From the NCBI RefSeq assembly GCF_004193775.1, contig NC_041011.1, positions 42,415,167 to 42,479,166 on the forward strand: a stretch of 64,000 nt of DNA. Direction: 5' to 3'. The notes under the pieces were generated by a model. The model saw only the letters and a list, made by a program, of their open reading frames with translations. It searched no databases and was not told the DNA's origin. The translations under genes and the position numbers were made by a program. Each line of letters begins with the position of its first letter. Position 1 is the stretch's first letter. Positions 10,471-21,808 of this stretch are shown here, piece by piece. Origin of the DNA: Glycine soja. Its lineage: Eukaryota > Streptophyta > Magnoliopsida > Fabales > Fabaceae.

Positions 10471-12298
10471 TAATGAAATGTTTTTAGGTCTAGCAGTTTT
10501 TAGAGCTTCGATATAGGTAGTACTGAAGCAAGAGAATTGTATATTATTTGGACGTTGGTAATTATCTATATCATATCACGCATATTAATAATGCTAGGTT
10601 CAAAATTCATGGAAATACCTACTGGGTTGATGGGCTTTCCTGCACATTTTGATTCAAATCCATGTGATGCTGAGTTATACTATTTTCCTTCTAATTGTTA
10701 GCTTGGGTACATAAATATCTTATAACTAAGGAATATTATGTAATTATACTAGGGCACTAGTTAAACAAAGAGAATAAATACACTTTTCTTATAAGGTATA
10801 ACGTCAGCATAATGGTGTACTTAAGTATGCTTTTGTTTGTGGTCTTGATTTGTGCAAGTAGATATTAGAAAATTAATTTGTGTTTGATATTGTTTTTCCT
10901 CGGAAAGGTGTTAAAATGTGTTGATAGTTTTGTGAAAAACAAGATTTATGAATGGATTTTGTGAAAAAACAAATTAAAACCAGTTTTGTGCATCAAGAAA
11001 TTTAAAATCATCTCAAGTAAAACCAAACTAGTTTTATTAAAGGAATTAGTTTTGGAATCCAACCCTTATAATTGGTTTAATTTTTAATTAAGGGATTTAG
11101 TTTGGTTGTATATCGTCAAATCTATGCAGATAATAGTTTTTTCTTTCTTGTTTGGCTCCTTCACTAATTTGATAATTGATATATGTTCTTTTGAATTCAA
11201 AATTAAAAAAGGTTGTGAATCTTTGGCTTGTGCCTTGAGAGTTGAGTCGTTATTAATTCTCTACAAATATGTAATGAACCCATTATGCTAGTGACTACAA
11301 AATTGATCATAAATAATAGGCTTAGTTTGCTAATTGAGAAATCTTTTTACATTATTCAAGGTTAGCAATTAATTATGCATTGCTATGATGATAAAATCAT
11401 ATCCTATTGTTAATGTATTTGCTTTATTATGAAATGTAGAAGGTGAGAAAGAATGGCTCTAGCTCATTCAAGTTCAACGATGTAGAATGCCCCAAAACTA
11501 ATAAACTGGATAATGACCGGAGAGAAAATGATTTGATCTGTAGCTGTTGTTTGTAATCATCTATAGATATGTAGTGACTAGTATCTATTTCTGTTGTTTA
11601 TGTTCAATAATGAAATCATAAATTGGTTGTAGGGGTAGCAATTGATTCACAGTTGGTCCGGTAAAAGGAGGGAAATCGACCAAATACTAATAGTAGCTTG
11701 TTTTTCTTTAATTTATTTTGTTTGATTATTAGTACCAAAGTTGCCATAAGTCAACACAAGGGGTCAATGGAGACGCTTACTGTGTAAGAAAGTTTTTATG
11801 CCAATCTTATCTTATTTTCATATAATAACGAGGTTGGATATGACATTCGGTTTGTCTATATGCCTTACAAATTTGAGCTAGACAAATTTAGGAGTGCTAG
11901 ATGTATGCTGGGAAAAAAAAGTGTGATCGTTACCTTCAATTAGGGATTGAAGAATTGAGAGATGAAACGAAACCCCAAATTATTATCTATGAGAAATTAA
12001 ATTATTAAACCAGACGAATATTCTGTAACGATTTCTCACGCATGTGATGATAATAGGTGATACCGTGAAAGAAAAATGAACGTAGATAGAGAAGAAAAAA
12101 GAAACCTTTAATCGGTGGGAGTTTCTGGAGTAAGGTTCAATTCTTTCCTAGTGCCCAGGCAGTTAAAGAGAGAGGAAAATACATAGGACAGAGCAGTGGT
12201 GATTTTGTTAATAAAACATAGCATTTTAGTTTATAATGAATAATTTAAATTGCAATAAGGTTATTTTTAGTAATTGTTATTTTTTAAAATAACTGTTG

Positions 12299-12300
<2 letters not shown>
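10471..12300. other. Intergenic, no gene supported
   Basis: AT-rich, with a MITE end at 10752 and AAACCAGTTTT / AACTAGTTTT motifs near 10975-11100 reminiscent of the hAT-like end at 4014. No coding sequence recognised. Confidence 0.35.

Positions 12301-12302
<2 letters not shown>

Positions 12303-12380
<78 letters not shown>
12303..12380. repeat. (TA)n microsatellite, about 78 bp
   Basis: Pure TA dinucleotide run. Confidence 0.95.
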
Positions 12381-12383
<3 letters not shown>

Positions 12384-12989
12384 AATATTGTTTGTAGTGT
12401 TGTGTTTAAGTTTTTTTTTAGTGCGGGGGATATAGTTTGAAATGTATATAAACGGAAATAAATGAAAAAATATTAAAAATATCTAATTGAGAAAGTGGAA
12501 AGAGTTTTTGTTTTAGGGTTTCTAATCAATGCCATCACTAGCTAGTTAATGAATTAAAGTATATTTTTATTAAATTAAAAATCATGACAGTACATTTAAA
12601 AATTATAGGAGAACTTATTTTTACGTATCTCAATATATTTTATTTTACTTTCTTAATCAATATCCTAAAAATATTGGTTAGCATTTATCTTAAATTTATA
12701 ATATAAAAATAAAGTAGTAAAATGTTCAATTCACACCAGGCTTATCGGTTTAGGAAGCTAAAATGTTTCACTTTTTTAATCTGTCATATTTTCTTTAATT
12801 TTTAAAATATACTAAACATGAATTAATAGAATTTATATAAATACCTCGTCTTAATGGAATGCGTGGGAATCCAACCCGTGGCGCTGCTTGAAGGAGAACA
12901 TCTTGTAATATTATAGTTTAAAGATCAGAAGGGTGTGGAGTCTATAGCAAATCTTGATGGGATATTGATATTGTTTCCTTTATGCTTTG

Positions 12990-13146
12990 TCAGTTAATGA
13001 TCTTGCTGGTGGTTTAAGTTATGGTAGGAAAAAGGAGTCATGTTAGGTCCATTTCCTAAGGGTAACTTAGTCTGTAGATCATCTTTGTAATTAATTAGGT
13101 ACTTCTGGTACCATTATTAATAAAACTTTTTGATGACTAAAAAAAA
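12990..13146 (+). mobile_element. LINE-like 3' tail
   Basis: Contains TGTAATTAATTAGGTACTTC and GGTACCATTATTAATAAAAC, followed by TTTTTGATGACTAAAAAAAA. Plant L1 elements usually end this way: a GTAC-containing 3' UTR, AATAAAA, a TTTTTGATGAC stretch and an A-run. Sequence upstream to about 12870 may belong to it but has no clear reverse-transcriptase reading. Confidence 0.4.
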
Positions 13147-13889
13147 CTTAGTCTTGTTCTGTATAAAAAGTATCTAGTCTTGTTGTTCAGTCTAGAATTA
13201 ATAGGTCCTCTAGATTATTTTTAAAATATAAAACTGTGTAAAGAGAAATTTTAATTTATAAAAACGTAGGTATTGTAGATTTCTTTTTTGCCTACATATT
13301 GTGTATTTTGTAAAAAAATTTAAAATATTATAATTTTTTTGCCCTACTCAATGTATAATTAACCCCTAATATGATAATATTTTCTTATCATTTCTTTTAA
13401 ATACTTACGACTAATTAACAATATCTTTGAATGAATTACGGAGGACTCTAAACCTGATCATAGTTAAAATCTTATGGATGAAAAAATATATAATCAAGAG
13501 AGGAGACTCATTAAAGCTAGTTAGTTATGTTCTTTTAACAAAAATTAATCATCGACAATAAAATTAGTAAACATTTTACATTAATAATATGATTATCCAA
13601 AAAAAAAATTATTCCTTCCTTTTCATTTTATATGACGTTTAGCAAGAAAAATTATTCCAAATTAATTATCATTTACAAAATCAATGAAACATTAGATATA
13701 TTTTTCCATGGAGTATCCTTAGTGAGAGTAATTGTTATAGTGTAATAATATGATAAGAAAATATAATTAATTAGATAGATAGATAATGTATTAGGAAATT
13801 ACATAATATGTTTTATGAAATTAAATTTTTTATTTATATTTATTAATACTTATGTCAAACAGGTCATAAACATCATACAAAATGGAACC

Positions 13890-14625
13890 AAGAGAGTTTA
13901 TGAAAAATGGCATTTATTACATCTAATAAATATTCTATAGTCAATAAATTTAATGACATTGATTATTATACTTAATTTATTTTTTATTTATTAAATCCAT
14001 TAATTTTCATTTAATATTTAGTAGTCAACTAATTTCCTGATTAAAAAAATAGTCAACAAATTTAATATAATATTTAATTATAGGCTTAAATACATTTTTG
14101 GTTCCTCTTATTAAGTGTTATTTTTTATTTTCGTCTTTGTAATTTTTTTTTTGTTTTAATCCTTGTAGAATATAATTATTTTTTTGTCCTTAAAGTGTTT
14201 TAGATAAAAGAAATTTCACTATTTAAAATATTTTTTTATTATTCAAAGTGAAATCTAAAACACTTAGAAGGAAAAAAAATAAAACAAACACATTTTCTAA
14301 GAACTAAAATTAAATTTTTTTTACAGGTAAAAAAATAAAAAAACAATAAAATGAAGGAACTAAAAATTTATTTAAGTCTTAATACTATTAATCACTATTC
14401 TTAATTGTATTTTACATTTAATAAATACGTTAACTTTCATTTAATATTTAGTAGTTAACAAATTCAATATAATATTTAATGATATCAACTATTATACTTA
14501 ATTCCATTTTATATTTAATAAATACATTAATTTGAATTTAATATTAATAGCAAAAAATTTCATGATAAAAAATAGTCAACAAATTTAATAAAATATTTAA
14601 TGATATTAATTGTTATACTTAATTG

Positions 14626-14666
<41 letters not shown>

Positions 14667-15000
14667 CTCTCAGTTCCAGATTTTATATATGAATTTTTAG
14701 AGAAAAAGATTTGTTTCAAAATTTAATAAAATATTTAATGATATTTTGTTTCTAAGATTATTTTTAATTAATACTTAATGGGAATATTATATTGGTGATG
14801 ACTACCGTTTAAAAATCATATGAACTGAGTGAGTAGTGAATAGGTTAACTTTCGTTTAATATTTAAGTCAACAAATTTTCTGATAGAAAAAGTTAACAAT
14901 TTTAATATAATATTTAATCATATTAGTTATTATACTTAATTCTATTTTATATTTAATGAATAAGTTGATTTATATTAAAAAAAATATTATATTTTTTATT
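13890..15000. repeat. AT-rich tandem-like array, units of about 95-125 bp
   Basis: The phrase TTATACTTAATT followed by a T-rich block, TATTTAATAAATAC, TTAA(C/T)TTTCATTTAATATT and AGT(C/T)AACAAATTTAATATAA recurs about five times, near 13966, 14394, 14491, 14608 and 14930. The array is interrupted by an inverted-repeat element (14081-14381) and a (TA)n tract (14629-14664). Subtracting the inserted element, the first two units are about 123 bp apart. Confidence 0.55.
14081..14381. mobile_element. MITE of about 300 bp nested in the AT-rich array
   Basis: The left end TAGGCTTAAATACATTTTTG and the right end, read inverted (TAAGACTTAAATAAATTTTT), are imperfect terminal inverted repeats of about 25 bp. 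Inner stretches also pair (AAGTGTTTTAGAT with ATCTAAAACACTT), giving a long foldback. It splits one unit of the surrounding array, so it inserted after the array formed. Confidence 0.6.
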
Positions 15001-15690
15001 ATCATGACAGTTATATGGAGAGTATCTACCAAATTTTTTTATAATTAATCTTTATTGAAAAATTTGATTGATCACTTTTAGTGAAGTCTTCTCTTTTAAT
15101 TATGTTTTTTTTTCATTCATAAGACTTGAACTCGAGACATTATTTAAGGAGATCTAATCTAGACCATTCGAATTAGTAATTTATTAGTAATAATAAATAT
15201 TGCATTAATAATTTACTTGAATTTATAGATATAGATAACAGCTATATATGAAAATAATTTACCCCGTGATTTTGCTAGGGTTAAATGAAATGCCAGTGAA
15301 AATATTAGAAAACAAAGTTACATTTAATTAACATTTTACCTCAAGTGCTTACCAAAAACCTAGGTAAATTGAATGAATATTGTAGAAAAGAGAATTAAGC
15401 GCATTGTTCGTTCAACTATATATATCATCACAGGTCCACTACCTTAATATCATGTTCCCTTGCTAAAAGTTCATACCATGCTGTAATAGACGAAGTAATG
15501 GTCTATTCCCCTTCGTCAAAAGAACCGGTCCGGTACTAAACATATGAGAGCTTCGTTCATAGGGACTTTGGCTCACGAATCTAAAGTCACATGTATTTGC
15601 ACTTATTCCTTTTATTTTAAATCCCATTTTTTCTGTTTTCTTGCTGAACTTAAAAACTCCTGATGTTTGCAAGCTCAAATAGAAGGTCAG
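15001..15690. other. Intergenic, no gene supported
   Basis: No recognised product. The minus-strand open frame at 15463-15708 crosses leader-like sequence and is not supported. Confidence 0.3.
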
Positions 15691-15950
15691 AAAATTCTTC
15701 AATCCCAAACCCTAAATGACGACTAGTGCTTCCTCTGCAGTAAAACCCTAACCATGGCTCCCTTATTTTTTTCTATCACGAATCTTTGATCTGAAATGTG
15801 TAGAAAATTCTTCAAATTAAACCTTAGTCCCGAATTTGCAAATCCATTTACAGGGCTGGCGGGTATTCGATTCAAGTAAATGGTTGATCGATCTACCAAG
15901 AACATCATTGAAGAGACTTATCATTCGTTTTGTGAGTTTATGTTGCCTTT
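15690..15950 (+). promoter_or_regulatory. Leader-like segment with two telo-box motifs
   Basis: AAACCCTAA occurs at about 15708 and again at about 15744, on the plus strand. These telo-boxes are typical of the leaders of plant translation and ribosomal-protein genes. A short exon-like segment with an acceptor (TTTACAG|GGC) and donor (TTTT|GTGAGT) lies at about 15855-15930 and could start MVDRSTKNIIEE. No continuing exon is identifiable, so this may be the surviving 5' end of a gene. Confidence 0.3.
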
Positions 15951-16246
15951 TATCTTAGCTTTTTCCTTTTTCATCACGATATTGATTTTAATAATATTTT
16001 GTGTGTTCTAATGTGGTAGTGGTGTCTGGGTGATATTTAAGATTTGATGTAGTAAGACTATTAAAAGCACTTTGATTAACTGCTTACAAGTTGAATGCAT
16101 GTTTCTTTTTCCTACAATTAGTCTCTCTAATTATCAGATAATTATTTGTAATAATTAACTTTTCTTCACCTTTCATTGAAAATTCATTATTATTGACTAC
16201 ATGTGTTGCTCCTCCTTGACAGCTTGTTACATGTTTGATTTTAATC

Positions 16247-16249
<3 letters not shown>

Positions 16250-16312
<63 letters not shown>
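16250..16312. repeat. (TA)n microsatellite
   Basis: Uninterrupted TA run. Confidence 0.95.
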
Positions 16313-16313
<1 letters not shown>

Positions 16314-16488
16314 TTTCACTCTTTTCTTTTCAATCTGTTAATTTATTTCTTTATTTTTCTAAATTCATGCTTTTGAGGTATTAGTGTATAAGCTTGAGTT
16401 GTTGATGAATGCGAGGAACTGTGTTCTAAATTTTAGCTGCAGTTGGCCTGTTGTGTTGTTTATCATTTTCATGTTTCCTTCCTTAACA

Positions 16489-16509
16489 ATATAATAAACT
16501 ATTTAAAAC

Positions 16510-16545
<36 letters not shown>

Positions 16546-16976
16546 GTAATTTTTATATTATATACTATGCTTATTTAAAAAACAAATAAGAAAAAGAAAA
16601 ACTCGTGGTTCAAAATAAATGTCTAACAAACTAAAAAGAAAAAAAATACTTAAAATAAATGGAGGGTCTGTTGGCTCAATTCTTCCAACCCTAATTTTAC
16701 TATAATCTTAAAAGTGAGGTTGGAATCTTAAGACTTTTAAGGTTATATATTAAAGTTAAGATGGGGAGAATTGGGTCAATGGGTCCAACATTTCTTTATA
16801 AATGCTTTTACTTTTATTTTAAATTTGTTAGACATTTATTTTGAGTCATTTTTTCTTTTTTTATTTTTTTAAATAATCATATATAGTATATAATATAAAA
16901 AATAAACTAAATAACAATAATAAATATAATAAACTAAAAAATAATAGTAACAAAAATATAATAAACTATTTAAAAC

Positions 16977-17015
<39 letters not shown>

Positions 17016-17429
17016 TATATCAAAATGTAGTTTTATATTATATGTTATGCTTATTTAAAAAAATATAAAAAAGAAAAACTATTGGCTCAAAATAAACGTT
17101 TTACAAACTAAAAAGAAATAAAATACTTAAAAATAATTGGACCCTTTGACTCAATTCTCTTAACCCTATTTTTCCTATAGGATGAAGTCTTAAGGCTTTT
17201 ATAGCAAATTTAGGGTAAGGAGAACTGGGACATTGGACCCAACATTTATCTATAAGTGTTTTCTCTTTTCTTTTTAGTTTATTAGACATTTATTTTAAGC
17301 CAACTTTTTGTTTGTTTTTTTTAAATAAGTATATATATATATATATATATTATTTGTATAATATAAAAACTAAACTAAATAATAAATATAATAAACTAAA
17401 AAATATAGTAACAAAACTATAATAAACTA

Positions 17430-17480
<51 letters not shown>
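16489..17480. repeat. Two-and-a-bit tandem copies of a unit of about 460 bp with palindromic cores
   Basis: The block AATAAACTATTTAAAACA followed by (TA)n starts at about 16489 and again at about 16962; a shortened copy starts near 17420. Each full unit contains TATGCTTATTTAAAAAA, then a foldback core. Core 1 has AAATAAATGTCTAACAAACT near 16615 and its inverse TTTGTTAGACATTTATTTTG near 16825. Core 2 has the equivalent arms near 17090 and 17279. Each core also encloses a second, shorter inverted pair (TCAATTCTTCCAACCC with GGGGAGAATTGGGTCAA). The (TA)n lengths differ between units. Confidence 0.65.
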
Positions 17481-17485
<5 letters not shown>

Positions 17486-17489
17486 AAAC

Positions 17490-18345
17490 TAAATGCTAAT
17501 AAAAAACTACGTATAGTTATGAATTTTATTTCCATTAATCTACATGTTATTAGCATATGACTTATTATTATTATCATTATGATTTTTTCAATTTAAGTTT
17601 ATTTGTTATTGTGATTTTGAGGTTATTTTCTTATTCGCAGTCTTGGTTTCTGCGTTAGTTGTCTTATGACAATGTCCATAAGAGACTGAGTTTAAGAACG
17701 ATACACAAAATTAAAGAAATGATTTTCTTTATTTATGTTGTGTTTTATGTACAGTAGTATTTATATACAAGTATTTTAGGTAAGAATATAACATCTTACG
17801 ATTCGAGTTAATTATCATCTTTTGTCCCATTCTTAATCTAAGGTTAAATCTTCGTCCCATCTACAAATACAAAGAAGCAAAACGTAACGACCTCGCAGAT
17901 CGCAGCAACAGAGAACTGTACCATTACTAAGGCCCTTATCGGCGACACAGATCGGCAACCATGCAGATCCACTTTACTCTGTCATTCTCCCCCTCCTAAA
18001 TCACCTACTCACATACAGTTTTATAAGTCTTGTCCAAATTAAAATTGGAATTTCATCTAAGGAATATATATATAAGTTTTGTCCATCACCCAATCTAATC
18101 ATAGTGTAGGATGATAAAATTATTTTTAATAGAGATTTTTTATACAGAATTTGAATTCAAAATTTTATTGTAACGAATCAAATATGTATTACTTTAATCT
18201 ACACTCATTGAAAATATGCTTTAATTTATTAAATTTTAATCAACTTTACGTAAGCCTAATGAATGACTTTGATCGAGGATAAATTGACTTTTTTTTTTTT
18301 ATCATATCATCATATATATTATAAAATAAATTACACTCAACTCTA
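17490..18345. other. Intergenic, no gene supported
   Basis: Includes a somewhat GC-richer patch at about 17870-17995 without an assignable product. Nothing else seen. Confidence 0.3.
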
Positions 18346-18347
18346 TT

Positions 18348-19457
18348 GTGTTTAGGACTTATTATACTCAAATCTTTTTTTTATTTTTAAATACATTATT
18401 TTTAGCTCTTTTCAAATATGGTCGTTACTAACCATATTGAATTTTGAACAAAATGTCCAAAACACCCTCATCATCCAAGTCCAATCTCAGACATCCTTAT
18501 TCATAGAATCTACAACACCTCTAGCCTCCGTCATCTTCTCCCTTGACATCCATATAGTGGCCACATCCTCTCCGTTGCGCCCCCAACATCTCTGCCAATG
18601 AGATCCATTTTGCCATACCCATCATCAGCAACATCCTCGGCACCATGACTGAGGCTGTTCGAATATGGCAGAGCAATTGCTTTGCATTTTATTTGTTGGG
18701 GGTGGGACGAAAGTTAGTATCTGCGTAATGTGAGTGGGTGCACATTTATAATTATAACTTTTGTATCTATTTGTTTGACTATGCACATCTGGGTTGAATT
18801 AATTGAATTGAGGTGAAGTGAAAAAGTTACTAGAAGAATTGTATAGGAATGAATAATTATAGGGTTTTTTTTTTGCCTCGTGAGGGAATTTTCTGGAAAA
18901 GTGAAAATTGGTCCAGATTGAAATACTTACTTGGATATCCCGGTTGCTGATCTGGGTTGTTTATTATGTGCATTAAAACTATGTTTTTCAAGTGTTCATT
19001 GTGTTATTTAATTTATTGTTTAAAGCTAGAACATCAAAGTGTGCCAATGAAAAATATAATTAAGGATATTTTGAACAAAAAATTTCATTAAAACTCATGT
19101 GCATGGCACATGACGTCCTGGAGTTAAAGGAACAGACGATCAAGGGATCTCTCTGCAACGTGTTCCAACAATGAGAGGGGTTTTTTGTAAGGTTCGCACA
19201 ATGAGTGGGTTCAAAGTGTAATAAGTCTTAAAATGTTCATTGTATTCTTAAATTTATCCTGGAGTTAAAGGAACATCAAAGTGTGCCCGTAAAAATGATA
19301 AAAGATAAGGACAGTTTGGACAATACTTTTATTAATATTACTCATGTGCATGACACATGTAACGAAACAAACCGTCTTTGTGCAACCAGTTGCAACAATG
19401 AGGAGATTTGTGTAAGGTTTCACAATGAGTGAATTGGAGTATAATAAGTCTTAAACA
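18348..19457. mobile_element. Terminal-inverted-repeat element of about 1.1 kb
   Basis: TGTTTAGGACTTATTATACT at 18348 is matched, inverted, by the right end (19436-19457), which reads TGTTTAAGACTTATTATACT from the other strand. Internally, about 240 bp is repeated in tandem (about 18990-19230 and 19240-19455), both copies containing ACATCAAAGTGTGCC, CTCATGTGCATG and CAACAATGAG. No transposase is visible, so it is non-autonomous; target duplication not resolved. Confidence 0.45.
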
Positions 19458-19845
19458 AGTGTAATTATTATATATTATATTAAAAATAATTGATTAAAAA
19501 TGTCAGCACGCTTGTCTTGTTACACTTGTCTTGTTTTGTTTTAGTACAAAAATGCCCCGTCTTCTTTTATTCAATCCAAATTAAACTTACATTAATTAGT
19601 TTATATTTAGACTTTTGAAATTAAAATTTAATATTAAATGCAAATTAAATTAAAAAATATTAAATATAAAAGATATAATTTAATATTAAATTATGATTAA
19701 ATCAATCAAATGTATTATACGATAGTTATATAGCTTGTAATAATTCCAGTCTCCACTTTCTCATATTAACTTTGTTTCAATTCGGATTAAGTATCAAATA
19801 CAACAACCATAGACTCGAATCCAACGACTGCCAAATCGTGAAAAG

Positions 19846-20700
19846 TTACAAAGAACTGAGGAAATAGTTATCTCTATTATAATCCCCATCCCAAGGCATC
19901 TTGGCATTTCTTGAAGGACCAATAGGCTTGGATAGCAGTTAGAGCCAGGAATACAAGAGCAGCAACAACTGTGAAGTAGATGTTAGTAAATATTTATTTT
20001 ATAATTTAAAATTTATAAATATATATTACTTATATTAATTCTATTTTTCTATTTTATAAAATAAAATATTTATTTTAGATTCTGTCACGTAAAATTAAAT
20101 TTTCTATCTTTCTAAGATTTTGTTTATTTGTTTTGATACTTGTAAGTTGGTTTTCAACTATCATATTTTGTTGGTGAATAAGGGGTTGAGAAGGTTTGGG
20201 ATCCTTTCGCTGCACACGATCGGAATCAGTGGATTGTTGTATATTGGGAAAGGAGCGGAATCAGATTTTTTTCTACCAATGTGGACGTTTTCTCTCTAAG
20301 GATATCGTTTACGCGCTTTCACCTAGACTAATTATTTCTTCACCTAATTTTTTTGTGTGCTTATTGTATGATATAATACATTGTTGATTCATATTCTGTC
20401 AATTAAAATTATTTTACTATTGTTATTTTGTTATTTAATTTAAAATTTTACATTTACTTTTCATTTATTTCTTTTATTTTATTTTAATTTTTCTAACAGT
20501 AGAGACAGCAAGAAAAACCCATCGAGGGTTATATCGTCGACGAGCTTGTCTTGGAGAAGGTTGTAGTCCTTACAGTAAGAGGAGTGGAACACGCATCTGC
20601 GTGGTAGAAAGGGAATATCTGAGACGCGGACTATGAAGTGGTGTTTGATGAGGATCCTCTTGGCTGCAGCTAACTTCAGTTCATCTGTCATGGTGAGCCC
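19846..20700 (-). pseudogene. DUF247 pseudogene 1, internally deleted and split by an LTR
   Basis: On the minus strand, 20700-20499 encodes the N-terminal DUF247 signature (TMTDELKLAAAKRILIKH, then DGFFLLSLL), matching residues about 54-109 of the intact neighbour at 21809-23611. The stretch 19980-19846 encodes its C-terminal end, including the hydrophobic tail segment (AALVFLALTAIQAYW) and the same terminal stop context. About 440 codons between the two are missing. A solo LTR (19981-20498) sits at the junction. Even with the LTR excised, the N- and C-terminal parts are in different frames, and the usual N-terminal VxVPKSL block is absent. It is a dead paralogue of the next gene, in the same orientation. 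Confidence 0.85.
19981..20498 (+). mobile_element. Solo LTR (518 bp) with GTAGA target duplication
   Basis: Starts TGTTAGTAAATA and ends TTTTTCTAACA, so it has TG...CA termini inside a TGTTAG/CTAACA inverted repeat. GTAGA lies directly before it (19976-19980) and directly after it (20499-20503), the 5-bp duplication expected of LTR-retrotransposon integration. No gag-pol lies beside it, so it is a solo LTR. A diverged relative in inverted orientation is at about 27970-28480. Confidence 0.9.
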
Positions 20701-20719
20701 ACCCACACTACTACACAAT

Positions 20720-21808
20720 ATGTTTTAATTTTTTTACTAAAACAAATATATTACTAGACAAAATTCAAGATTTTAAAAAATATTCACCAATAAAATATCT
20801 TATATAAATTAAATAATACAAAATAAGTAATTATATTTAATAATATTATTTTTTTTATAAAAAAAATTATATTAATAAAAAATTATTTTTAAAATCAATT
20901 AAAAATATATTTATATAATATAATATTTATATTATTTTAATAATTTAAATTAAAATAAAAATTTAAACCTACAAATTAATTAAAAAAAAGCTCATACCGA
21001 AGTCAGGGTGGTCAAATCGGACTTTCCAATGCAGCATGAAAATGATATATATTGAAATTTTATTTTTTTTTCAAAGATATGTCTAATTCGAGAAAAGATA
21101 GGAGAGAAAATGTGTAGTTAGGAAAAGAAACCTTCCAATCACATTAATATTTTTTTTTTCATTGAAAAGGATTTTTTAATTCTAGACCTGTTTCATGGAT
21201 TTTTTTTTTAATTCTAGATGTGTTTTCTTAAAAAATATGTTTGATAGAATTTTAATATTTTTAAGAATATCTTTGAAAATTCAAAATAATTTAAATAAAA
21301 CATACATAAGAAAAGAAATTAATTGATAGTATTTTAAAAAACAATTCTCCTTATTCCCATAAAAATATTTCATTCCGGTCCCTCCTCCTCATGAAAATAA
21401 AAACAAAAATTATTACATTCATGTGAACCAACAATACAAGAGAACAATTATTCAAAACTAGTAACAATCATGAGTATGAGTACGTAATATATTCGTAAGT
21501 TAAATTTTTAGAAATGAACTTTTATTCCCCGAAACAAATGCACTGTATAACTGGTCACTTTTGATCCCATCTCTCAATGAAATCTTTATAGGGTTAGTAA
21601 GCTTTTATTTTAGATCACATGATCTCTTATGATTTTTTTTTATATTTATAAATTAAAATAGTTATCTAGCCTGTAAGAATTCCACTCTCCACTTTCTCAT
21701 ATTTAATTTTGTTTTACCGTAGAAGTAATCAAATGAGAAATACATTAAGAATCAAATAAAACAACCATAGACTCAAATCCAACGACTGACAAATTAATCA
21801 TGAAAAAG
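20720..21808. other. Intergenic spacer within the DUF247 cluster
   Basis: Very AT-rich, no coding sequence. It holds the 3' flank of the intact DUF247 gene. The short run before that gene's stop codon (21700-21808) resembles the same position in pseudogene 1 (TAGACTCRAATCCAACGACTG in both), showing the two arose by duplication. Confidence 0.5.

Noticed and set aside
20196..20387. Open frame with SKDIVYALSPRLIISSPNF, and its relative at 27937-28128
   Set aside because: The resemblance between the two reflects the shared LTR family, not a protein; both readings start and stop within LTR sequence.
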